From Rhodoferax sp. (GTDB lineage: Bacteria; Pseudomonadota; Gammaproteobacteria; Burkholderiales; Burkholderiaceae_C), in NCBI GenBank assembly GCA_031291305.1, contig JARLJH010000015.1, positions 56,769-120,768 of the forward strand: a stretch of DNA of 64,000 nt, read 5' to 3'. Made by a program: the position numbers and the translations under genes. The notes beneath the pieces are model-generated. The model searched no databases. It was not told the DNA's origin and was given only the letters and a program-made list of their open reading frames with translations. Each line of letters opens with the position of its first letter. Positions within the stretch are counted from its first letter, which is position 1. Of the stretch, positions 8,769-18,149 are shown one piece after another.

Positions 8769-8788
8769 GCTTCAGCGCCGCATTGGAA

Positions 8789-10765
<1,977 letters not shown>

Positions 10766-10792
10766 AGGGGCGGGATTATCCGCTGATGGGCA

Positions 10793-11893
10793 TCAGCCTT
10801 CTTTTTCAGGAAACCACGTTAACCAGGTTTTGCGAGCCAGATGGGGAATGAGCAGCCAGGGCGGCATGCGCATCCAGTGACCACGCACATACAGCAGCCA
10901 TCGCGCCAGCGGTGTCCATGCATCCGATGTGCTGGCGTGGGTCGGCCGCAACGCACGCAAGAACAGGGCATCCATGAGTGCCAGGAAGAGCCGCGATTTT
11001 GGTACTCCGGGTGCTTGACTGGTTTCTGTCATGACTGCCGCCGGTATTGGCGTGCCAAGCATGATGGATGTATAGCGCAAGGCATAAAACAGAGGCCTCA
11101 CCAGCTCGAGTTCGATGGCTCTCAGAACTAATCCATTCCAAAAACCGTCCTGTTCGCCAAATTCACGTAGCAGGCTGTCCAGATCAACGACGCCTCGAAA
11201 ACCTTGATCAAGCTCGCCTTCATGAAAAAGATGGGATGCGCTGTGCAACGCCATGTCCAAGGGTGCCAGCGATTTGACGTTGACGAGTCCAGGAATTGTC
11301 AGCGCTGACGACAAGAGGACATCCGAGCTTGGGTGCGACCGCGAAGATATTGGAACGATAGCGTGGTGCACGTCAATGGCCGTTCCTCTGTGGAAATGCC
11401 GCATCGGTGGAAGTTCGTGCATCCAGGTGCGGTAGTAACGCTGGTCATAGTCTGACTTCGCATCTGACACCCAGCCATGCATCATCAGAGCTGACTCAAC
11501 CTCGGGCAGTGCGTTGCGGGGAACAAGGATGTCCACGTCAGTCATCATGCGTCCACGGGCCGCCAGTAGCCCGCTCAGGGTGTAGGCAGCACCTTTGAGC
11601 AGCACAAACGCAATACCGGTGGATGCCAGGGCCTCTTCAATGAGTTGAACTTCCCACCACAGTTCACGGTGTTGTCGTGTTGCCAGCACTGCAGCGGAGT
11701 CCAAATGTCTGCGGGGTTGCTCCGGAATGCGTTCCAAGATTCCAAGGGTTTGGCAGTCAGATGCCATGCGTGCCAGCATGCTTGCGTTACGTGCCTGGCG
11801 GATCAATAAGTCCCATTGTGCAGGCGTAAGCGACGTCAGTGAGTGGGGTTCAACCAGTGCATCCTTTAACAATTTGATCGACGGCAGCGTCAT
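10793..11893 (-). CDS. Nucleotidyltransferase family protein of the HPr-rel-A gene set
   Basis: A 366-residue protein with the minimal nucleotidyltransferase pattern LKGAAYTLSG ... GRMMTDVDILVP (the D-x-D metal-binding pair near residues 125-130), as in the NTP_transf_5 type. The rest is helical. It is the last gene of the operon and overlaps the HprK-related gene by ATGA, so the two are translationally coupled. The family is known from genome surveys next to HprK-related and PqqD-related genes; its reaction has not been shown as far as I know. Possible roles are nucleotidylation of a protein or small molecule. Confidence 0.8.
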   Translation of the reverse strand: MTLPSIKLLKDALVEPHSLTSLTPAQWDLLIRQARNASMLARMASDCQTLGILERIPEQPRRHLDSAAVLATRQHRELWWEVQLIEEALASTGIAFVLLKGAAYTLSGLLAARGRMMTDVDILVPRNALPEVESALMMHGWVSDAKSDYDQRYYRTWMHELPPMRHFHRGTAIDVHHAIVPISSRSHPSSDVLLSSALTIPGLVNVKSLAPLDMALHSASHLFHEGELDQGFRGVVDLDSLLREFGEQDGFWNGLVLRAIELELVRPLFYALRYTSIMLGTPIPAAVMTETSQAPGVPKSRLFLALMDALFLRALRPTHASTSDAWTPLARWLLYVRGHWMRMPPWLLIPHLARKTWLTWFPEKEG

Positions 11894-12801
11894 AGTGGCA
11901 AAGGCAGCTCCGCGAAAATTGCCATAGCTTCATCCAGATGGCCATATGAAAAGTCATAACAATCGCATTGGTCAATCAGACGCGTCAATGATTTGAATCC
12001 CTTGATGCCCTGTGCTGATTGGTTAAAGCTATTTTCAGCCAGTTGCATAAAACTGGTCGCTTTGCCACGAGGTGTCAACTGGGCTGGTGCATTGGCAACA
12101 TATTGCGGAAAGATAACCCAGGCAGGCAAAACTTTCTCGTTCGAACGGCGCAAGCTGTCAGCAGGCGCTCGCATGTGGGCTACATTGCCTTTCATTGTGT
12201 CTAATGCCACGGGCCCGATGACCACATCTGAACTTAGTCCTTGGATGATGTTTATGGATTGATTTTTCAGACTCACGGGCCGTGGAAACGGGGTGATCAG
12301 GCCCGTGGTCGGATCCAGCAGTGCCATCTCATCTGATAACAACCTCCATCCATGGAGTAGCAAACTGGCGCAGAGTGTACTTTTGCCCGAGCCTGGGGGG
12401 GCCGGCAGAATCAGTGCTCGTCCATGGCGCTCCAGGACGGCAGAATGGATGGTAAGCCAAGTGTGCAGGTAGGTTGTGACACACCAGTTCAGGCCCCATT
12501 CAAGAAATGCAAACCCTTCACCGACAGCCAAAGGAGTGAATGGTTTGAAGCCGTCGATCTTGAATTCACAGACAGATCTCGAAATTGGTGAGCCATAGGT
12601 CACGGCGATGTGAAAGTCAGCAAACGCATCCTGCGGCGCCAATTCATGATTGGCATAAAGCATGCTCAGGCCCTGTGCGACCACTGGAATGGGGCTTTGG
12701 ATATGGACCACAAACGGTGGCACCCGCAACCGAAGACCTGTACCCTTCAGTCGTTGTGATAGATCAGCCTGGGAGATGCTGGAAAGTTGGGGGTCACTCA
12801 A
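11890..12801 (-). CDS. HprK-related kinase A
   Basis: A 303-residue protein whose C-terminal half has the HPr kinase fold: a P-loop PAPPGSGKST near residues 133-142 and LLSDEMALLD near 154-163, the acidic motif that follows in HprK. The N-terminal half is not the normal HprK sensor domain. HprK relatives in lasso-peptide clusters phosphorylate precursor peptides, so a serine kinase for a peptide or protein partner is a fair guess. No HPr (ptsH) gene is near. The start is TTG at 12801, overlapping the PqqD-like stop as TTGA. Confidence 0.85.
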   Translation of the reverse strand: MSDPQLSSISQADLSQRLKGTGLRLRVPPFVVHIQSPIPVVAQGLSMLYANHELAPQDAFADFHIAVTYGSPISRSVCEFKIDGFKPFTPLAVGEGFAFLEWGLNWCVTTYLHTWLTIHSAVLERHGRALILPAPPGSGKSTLCASLLLHGWRLLSDEMALLDPTTGLITPFPRPVSLKNQSINIIQGLSSDVVIGPVALDTMKGNVAHMRAPADSLRRSNEKVLPAWVIFPQYVANAPAQLTPRGKATSFMQLAENSFNQSAQGIKGFKSLTRLIDQCDCYDFSYGHLDEAMAIFAELPLPL

Positions 12802-13070
12802 ACTGCCACGCGTTCAATGATGTGGGATGAAGTCAGTGCGCTAAGCACATTTTCGACCAGTTCCTGGTCTTCAGGTAGCGGAGTCTCTCCAAGAAACTGT
12901 TGGGCCAACTCATAAGTTGACCATTGAGGCCGCGTGAGTGCAACCTCCAGCAACTGACCGGCCAACGGATTGACGCAGTGTAAATGACCGGTCAGCGCAT
13001 CAAAAACCGCAGTTCCATCGTCCCAGGAATGCAGATGAAAGTCGGCCGATCTGCGAACAGCCCAAGTCAA
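12798..13070 (-). CDS. PqqD-like peptide chaperone (HPr-rel-A system)
   Basis: A 90-residue protein of the PqqD/RRE fold: LHSWDDGTAVFDALTGHLHCVNPLAGQLLEVAL, then a helix pair ending in VENVLSALTSSHIIERV. PqqD-type domains bind leader sequences of peptides that will be modified. It begins at TTG 13070, one base after the stop of the cysteine-rich Tat protein gene, which places its translation under control of that gene. The linkage suggests the cysteine-rich protein is its client. Confidence 0.85.
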   Translation of the reverse strand: MTWAVRRSADFHLHSWDDGTAVFDALTGHLHCVNPLAGQLLEVALTRPQWSTYELAQQFLGETPLPEDQELVENVLSALTSSHIIERVAV

Positions 13071-13071
13071 T

Positions 13072-13767
13072 TTAGACTACTTTGCAAGCAAAATTGCCTG
13101 TCCAGGCTGTTGGCGGCGTGCCATTGCAAATGTACTCAAAATAAGCAATGCATTGTTCCCGATCCCACGGAGTTGCGCCTGGCGTAGGTGTCCAAGTACC
13201 CTTCCCATCTCTGCAGGCGGTCCAGATAGCCTTGCATTGCGCGTCACTAATTGGTGAGTTGTCCACCTGGTAATTCAGCCACATGGCTGCGCAATGCTTC
13301 CCAAGGAGTTGTTTCCTAAGGTCGTCAGCAATAGTGAAGGTTGTTTTCCCGTCCGACTTGGTGCCTGCACAGACATTTCGCAGAGAGTGATACTTATTAG
13401 AACTGAAAGAACTGTCCCTAAAGCAGGTGTCATCAAATGGCACATTATTATTGGTGGCTGAGTGGAACTTGAAGTTGCAATACATGTTGCTGGTGTTGGC
13501 AGCCCAGTCCTTGTAGCTGTTGCAACTCTTGCCTGGCACCGGAGCATGGCTCTTCATGCAGCCTTTGGCGGCGCTTAAAGAAGCCCAGACTGAACATTGC
13601 AAGTGATCTCCACCAGTGCCGCAAGCAAGCGCAGATTGACTTTTGAGCGCCAGCATGACCGGCCCGGCAGCCAAACCGGCGCGAAGCAGCTTCCGGCGAG
13701 CAATTCCCGTTGCTGCCGCAGCAAGCACCGCAGAGTTCGATGCATCTTGAGAAGAGATTTCAGACAT
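13072..13767 (-). CDS. Tat-signal, cysteine-rich secreted protein; candidate substrate of the HPr-rel-A system
   Basis: About 231 residues. The N-terminal ~22 residues are polar and Ser/Ala-rich, followed by a twin-arginine motif (GIARRKLLRAG), a hydrophobic stretch and a cleavage site at SALA-C. The mature part contains 13 cysteines spread over the whole length and many aromatic, Asn and Ser residues. I recognise no domain. Tat export implies folding, cofactor loading or modification in the cytoplasm first. ATG 13767 has AAGGTGG in front of it. It is the first gene of the operon with the PqqD-like, HprK-related and nucleotidyltransferase genes, and its promoter is sigma-54 dependent. Being the substrate is inference from position, the N-terminal extension and coupling. 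Confidence 0.75.
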   Translation of the reverse strand: MSEISSQDASNSAVLAAAATGIARRKLLRAGLAAGPVMLALKSQSALACGTGGDHLQCSVWASLSAAKGCMKSHAPVPGKSCNSYKDWAANTSNMYCNFKFHSATNNNVPFDDTCFRDSSFSSNKYHSLRNVCAGTKSDGKTTFTIADDLRKQLLGKHCAAMWLNYQVDNSPISDAQCKAIWTACRDGKGTWTPTPGATPWDREQCIAYFEYICNGTPPTAWTGNFACKVV

Positions 13768-13822
13768 GGCACACCACCTTTTCAAACAATCAAGTCAGAT
13801 TGTCTTTGGATACAACACAACT

Positions 13823-13838
13823 GGCATGAAAACATGCC
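13823..13838 (-). promoter_or_regulatory. 5' UTR hairpin of the Tat/HPr-rel-A operon
   Basis: A perfect GGCATG-TTTT-CATGCC hairpin. With a transcript start near 13842 predicted from the sigma-54 promoter, it would form within the first 20 nucleotides of the mRNA, a position where hairpins protect the 5' end. Confidence 0.45.
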
Positions 13839-13851
13839 TATGGGTCAAAAT

Positions 13852-13869
13852 ATGCAACTTTCGCGCCAG
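13852..13869 (-). promoter_or_regulatory. Sigma-54 (-24/-12) promoter of the Tat/HPr-rel-A operon
   Basis: CTGGCGCGAAAGTTGCAT matches the TGGCAC-N5-TTGC consensus with GG and GC exactly 10 bases apart and only one departure in the -24 box. It lies 85 bases upstream of ATG 13767. Sigma-54 promoters need an activator; PrsR, encoded about 3 kb away, is one. Confidence 0.8.
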
Positions 13870-13931
13870 CGGGAATATATTGTTGAATTTATTGATGAAT
13901 CTTCTTTCTAAGAGATTAAGAACCAGCCAAT

Positions 13932-13948
13932 TGTAAAAAAATTCGACA
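13932..13948 (-). promoter_or_regulatory. Upstream activator site, copy 1 (proposed PrsR box)
   Basis: Plus strand TGTAAAAAAATTCGACA. The TGT begins 65 bases from the -24 GG. The same TGT-N11-ACA pattern with a CGACA end occurs 64 bases from the sigma-54 promoter of the PEP-CTERM gene. Confidence 0.65.
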
Positions 13949-13976
13949 GTTAAATCAGTGTCACAACAGGGTCACG

Positions 13977-16751
13977 TTAGAGTTGTTTTAACAACTCCGC
14001 CACCTCTTTCTGCCCACCAAACTTGTCTCCCAGCTTGACCAATTCGTCCAATTGTGCCTTCGCCAAATCTTTCTTGCCACCCTTGATCTGGATCTTGGCA
14101 AGGTTTAGCTTGAACATTGGGTTCTGCGGTTGCAGCGTTACCACCTTGGTTTGTAAATCCACAGCCTTGGCATAGTCGCCCTTGTCGGATAACAGCATGG
14201 CCAGCGTGTCCATGAACGCGGGCTGGTTCGGTGCCAGGGCGTTTGCTTTTTCGGCCAAAGCTATCGCTCCGTCCTTGTTCAACCGGGCCGAGACCCAAGC
14301 CAGATTGTTGTAAGCGATCGGGCTGTTGGGCAGCAGCTGGGTCACTGTTCTGTAAAGCCTTTCGGCGGTGGCGTAGTCTTTGCTGGCAATGGCGCGATCA
14401 CCTTGGTAAAGCATGAAGGCTGCATCTTTGGGGTTGTCCTTTTGCCAGGTGACGGCAAACTTGTCCGCTTCTGCCCCCTTGTTAGAAGTCATGAGCACTG
14501 AGTGCAACTTGATCGCCAACTCGGGTGATGTTGCATGTTTGAGTCCTTCACGGTAGGCGCCAGCGGCGTTGTCCCAATTTTTCTGGGATGCATAAATGTC
14601 GCCTTCCAGCACGTAGCCTATGGCCTGTTTGGGGTCCTGCTTCTGCATGGTCTTGGCAGTCGTCAGGGCGCCTTGGACGTTCTTGGCATCAAGGTCCAAC
14701 ATGATGCTACCCTTTTGAGCCTGTTGCAGATCGGGCTTGATTTCAAGCGCTTTGCGCAGGCTGGCTGCAGCACCCGCTTTGTCCTTGGCTGCCATCTGCA
14801 CATCAGCCAGACGTACATACGGCATCGGCGACAGGGGTTGCATGTCCGCCAGCTTGTTGTAGCTGGCCATAGCCTGATTCAAATCACCGGAAGCCTGTTG
14901 GGTACGGCCCAGCGCGTCCAGTAATTCTGGGCTATCCGGAATGGTGGCTGCAGCGTCCTGCGCCGTTGAAAGGGCCTGCTTGGCGTTCTTGTCGCGCAGG
15001 TAAAAATCAATCAGTAGCAGACGTGGTGCGACATCTGTGGGGTGGGCAGACACGGCATTGCCGATCAGTTTTGCCACTTCGTCTTTTGGGGCTCCCACTT
15101 TGGCAGCCAACTCCGCTTGGGCCAGCAGAGCCTGGGAATTCTTCGGGTCTTTGGCCAGCACCGCATCAAAGCGGTCTTTGGCATCCTGTGGCTTCTTGTC
15201 GGCCAGGTCAAGACCGGCCAGGCTGGCAACAGCCGGGAAGAACATGGGGTCGATCTTTAGGGCTTTCTCAAAACTTTGGCGGGCACCCGCTACATCGCGC
15301 TTGGCCAGCAGCACCCGCCCTCGAAGGTTGGCAGCCAGGGGCTTGTCAGGCTGTTTTTTCTCAAGACCATCGATGGCTTTGAGGGCCTTGTCGAATTCTT
15401 GACGTCGCAGGTGTGCGCTGATCAGTGCCAGATCGGCCGTGATGCCTGCATCAGATGCAGAAATGTTTTGCAGTTCACCAAACGCACTGTCCACCTGCCC
15501 GCTGATCATGTGCGTCAAGGCCAAAGAGGTGCGGTTTCTCGCGTTCTTGGGGTCTTGCTGCGTGGCCTTGGCAAAATATGCTTCAGCATTTTTAACGTCG
15601 TTGTTTTGCAAATAGACCTCTCCTGCCACGGCATACAGGGCTGGGTCCACGTGGTCACCGGTCAAACCGGGTTTCAGAGTGTCGATGGCCTTGGCTGGCT
15701 GGCCCGAGCGAAGGTAGGTCACGACCAGCAGGCGTCGGGCCAGCGGCAGGCCGGGCGCGGCTTGCAGGGCCTGGCTTAGATAGGTTTCGGCTTGCACTGG
15801 CGAATTAAGCTCAAGTTCAATGGCGCCTGCTAGTTGCAAGGCTTGCACGTTGTTGGGCGCCACCTTCAGGACTTGCTGCATCAGATCGCGCGCGGTCTTC
15901 ATGTCTTTTTGTTGGTACGCCAGGTTCGCTTGCAGGAATTTGGTTTGCGGGTGATTGGGCGCGACTTTTTTTAGCTGGTTGATCTGGGCGATTGCATCTG
16001 GCAGATTGTTTTGCTGTAGCAGTAACGAAATCACAGCGGCCTGGCCAGCCAGGAAATCTGGCTTGATGTCGACGGACTTTCGATAAGCCGCCAGCGCCTC
16101 GGCGGGTTGATTTTTGGCGTAGTGCAGCAAGTCACCTTTTAACTTCCAGGCTTCATAGCTTTGCGGTGTTTTGGCAAGTATCTCTTCTGTCAGCGCCAGC
16201 GCACCGTCAAAGTCGCGTTGCCCGGCCTTTTGTCGAGCCTGGATCAGCTTGGCTGGTGCGTAGTCAGGAGCCGCAGTTAAAGCTGCGGTTAGCGACGCTT
16301 GCGCTGGTTCAGCCTGACCTTGGACAGCATAAGCCATCGCCAAGCTGGTCAAAAACCCAGCTTCCGCAGTCTTGTCTGTCAGCGCGATCTTGCCAAACTC
16401 GTCGGTGAGTTTCTTGGCTTGACCTTGCGCCAGCAAGGCGTTCGCCAGCAGCGGCATGACCGGGTCTTGCGGGTACTTCAGCGCCAAGGCTTTGCGCAAT
16501 TCAGTTTCGGCTCCCACCGGATCGCCGCTGTTGAGCAGGGCTTCGCCCAGTAAAAAGCGTGCTTCGGGCATATCCGGGTTCTTTTGAAGCGCATTTTTGA
16601 TCTGGATGGCGGCGGCCTTGTTGTCGTTCTTGGCCAGGTAATCTTTGGCAGAGCTGATCATGGCCTCGGGTTTGTCGCCACAACCGGCAAGCATCAGTGA
16701 TACCAACAGCGCGGATAGGACTACCTGAGCCGGAGAAGTGCGAAATGCCAT
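13977..16751 (-). CDS. prsT: PrsT, TPR-repeat lipoprotein of the XrtA/PEP-CTERM system
   Basis: A 924-residue protein with a lipoprotein signal (VSLMLAGCG, Cys at about 24) and about 20 TPR units covering the rest (for example KAAAIQIKNALQKNPDMPEA, AYRKSVDIKP). PrsT proteins are encoded with PrsK and PrsR in exosortase-A genomes and probably form a periplasmic scaffold for polysaccharide or PEP-CTERM protein export. It follows prsR by 36 bases in the same direction, giving a prsK-prsR-prsT operon. A second, unlipidated homologue lies at 41084-43915. Confidence 0.9.
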   Translation of the reverse strand: MAFRTSPAQVVLSALLVSLMLAGCGDKPEAMISSAKDYLAKNDNKAAAIQIKNALQKNPDMPEARFLLGEALLNSGDPVGAETELRKALALKYPQDPVMPLLANALLAQGQAKKLTDEFGKIALTDKTAEAGFLTSLAMAYAVQGQAEPAQASLTAALTAAPDYAPAKLIQARQKAGQRDFDGALALTEEILAKTPQSYEAWKLKGDLLHYAKNQPAEALAAYRKSVDIKPDFLAGQAAVISLLLQQNNLPDAIAQINQLKKVAPNHPQTKFLQANLAYQQKDMKTARDLMQQVLKVAPNNVQALQLAGAIELELNSPVQAETYLSQALQAAPGLPLARRLLVVTYLRSGQPAKAIDTLKPGLTGDHVDPALYAVAGEVYLQNNDVKNAEAYFAKATQQDPKNARNRTSLALTHMISGQVDSAFGELQNISASDAGITADLALISAHLRRQEFDKALKAIDGLEKKQPDKPLAANLRGRVLLAKRDVAGARQSFEKALKIDPMFFPAVASLAGLDLADKKPQDAKDRFDAVLAKDPKNSQALLAQAELAAKVGAPKDEVAKLIGNAVSAHPTDVAPRLLLIDFYLRDKNAKQALSTAQDAAATIPDSPELLDALGRTQQASGDLNQAMASYNKLADMQPLSPMPYVRLADVQMAAKDKAGAAASLRKALEIKPDLQQAQKGSIMLDLDAKNVQGALTTAKTMQKQDPKQAIGYVLEGDIYASQKNWDNAAGAYREGLKHATSPELAIKLHSVLMTSNKGAEADKFAVTWQKDNPKDAAFMLYQGDRAIASKDYATAERLYRTVTQLLPNSPIAYNNLAWVSARLNKDGAIALAEKANALAPNQPAFMDTLAMLLSDKGDYAKAVDLQTKVVTLQPQNPMFKLNLAKIQIKGGKKDLAKAQLDELVKLGDKFGGQKEVAELLKQL

Positions 16752-16787
16752 TTATTAATCTCCCGTTGCGTTGTAAATAATACAAAC

Positions 16788-18149
16788 TTACTTCAAACCC
16801 AGCCTGTGCATCAGGTCATAAAGCGTAGGACGGCTGACGCCGAGAAGCTCTGCGGCCTTGAGGACATTGCCATTGACACGTCCCAAAGCTGCGAGGATGG
16901 CCGTCTTTTCAGCGTTGTCGCGGATGATGCGCAGATCCAGCGAGGTGTCAATCGCGTTGGGCGCCGTCGCCTGAAGGCCAACATCGTCAGCAGTGATCTG
17001 GTTGCCGTCGGCCATGATCACCGCGCGCTTGATGCAATTTTCGAGTTCTCTGATGTTTCCGGGCCATGGGTGCGATTCAATGGCGTGCACAGCGTCTTCG
17101 CTGATCGACAGCGAGCCACGATTTTGCTCTTGTGCAAAACGTCGGGTAAATGCGTGGGCCAACAAGGCCGGATCGCCCACTCGATCGCGCAGTGGCGGAA
17201 TGTTGACCACAATCTCTGCCAGACGGTAGTACAGGTCTTCGCGAAACTTGCTTTCCTTGCTCAAGGCCATCAGGTCTTGATGGGTGGCGCAGACGATGCG
17301 TACATCCACTGCAATTTCTTGCCGACCACCCACGCGTTCGATGGTTCTTTCCTGCAAAAAGCGTAGCAACTTAGCTTGTAGCTGAAACGGCAAATCGCCA
17401 ATTTCATCCAGCATCAAGGTGCCATGGTTGGCAGTCTCTATCTTGCCCAGTGTGGTTTTGGCTGCGCCGGTAAAGGCCCCCTTTTCATAGCCAAACAGTT
17501 CACTTTCGAGTAGGTTCTCGGGAATGGCGGCACAGTTGATGGCGACAAACTTCTCACCTCGCCGAGGCGAGGCCTGATGTAGTCCGCGCGCAAGAACTTC
17601 CTTGCCGGTACCACTTTCACCTAGCAGCATGACCGTGGCATTGCTGGTCGCCACTTTTTCGATGGTTCTGCAGATCCGCATCATTTGCGGATCACGCGTG
17701 GTCAAGCCAGCCAAGGCGTCAGGTTGGTGCAATTCCCGCAGGCGCTTGTTTTCTGCCTGCAGCTCAAACAGCCGGAAGGCGCGTTCCACCGTCAGGTTCA
17801 GCAGTTCGGGCTCGAAAGGTTTGGCAAAAAAATCGTAAGCCCCCATGGCCACCGCCCGCAACGCATTGGCTTGATCGTTCTGGCCGGTCAGCACAATGAC
17901 CTTGATGTCGGAATCGAAGGCCATGATCTGTTCCAGCAGCTTGAAGCCCTCCGACACCGAGTCCGCATCCGGCGGTAGTCCCAGGTCCATGGTAACCACT
18001 GCGGGCAAATTTTTGCGCAACTGCAACAGGGCGCTTTCCCGGTCGCTGGCGGTGACCGATTCGAACCGGTCTAACGACCACTTGATCTGTTTTTGCAGCG
18101 CCAAGTCGTCTTCAACAATCATCAATGGGCGAGATTTTTCGGCTGTCAT
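16788..18149 (-). CDS. prsR: PrsR, sigma-54-dependent response regulator
   Basis: 453 residues in NtrC order. A receiver with phospho-acceptor Asp55 (VVTMDLGLPP) and an FFAKPFEP switch region, an AAA+ domain with Walker A GESGTGKE (177-184) and the sigma-54 contact loop GAFTGA (224-229), then a C-terminal Fis-type helix-turn-helix (VLKAAELLGVSRPTLYDLM). PrsR is the PEP-CTERM-system regulator. Its start overlaps the prsK stop as ATGA. Sigma-54 promoters with a shared upstream motif elsewhere in this window are probable targets. Confidence 0.93.
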   Translation of the reverse strand: MTAEKSRPLMIVEDDLALQKQIKWSLDRFESVTASDRESALLQLRKNLPAVVTMDLGLPPDADSVSEGFKLLEQIMAFDSDIKVIVLTGQNDQANALRAVAMGAYDFFAKPFEPELLNLTVERAFRLFELQAENKRLRELHQPDALAGLTTRDPQMMRICRTIEKVATSNATVMLLGESGTGKEVLARGLHQASPRRGEKFVAINCAAIPENLLESELFGYEKGAFTGAAKTTLGKIETANHGTLMLDEIGDLPFQLQAKLLRFLQERTIERVGGRQEIAVDVRIVCATHQDLMALSKESKFREDLYYRLAEIVVNIPPLRDRVGDPALLAHAFTRRFAQEQNRGSLSISEDAVHAIESHPWPGNIRELENCIKRAVIMADGNQITADDVGLQATAPNAIDTSLDLRIIRDNAEKTAILAALGRVNGNVLKAAELLGVSRPTLYDLMHRLGLK

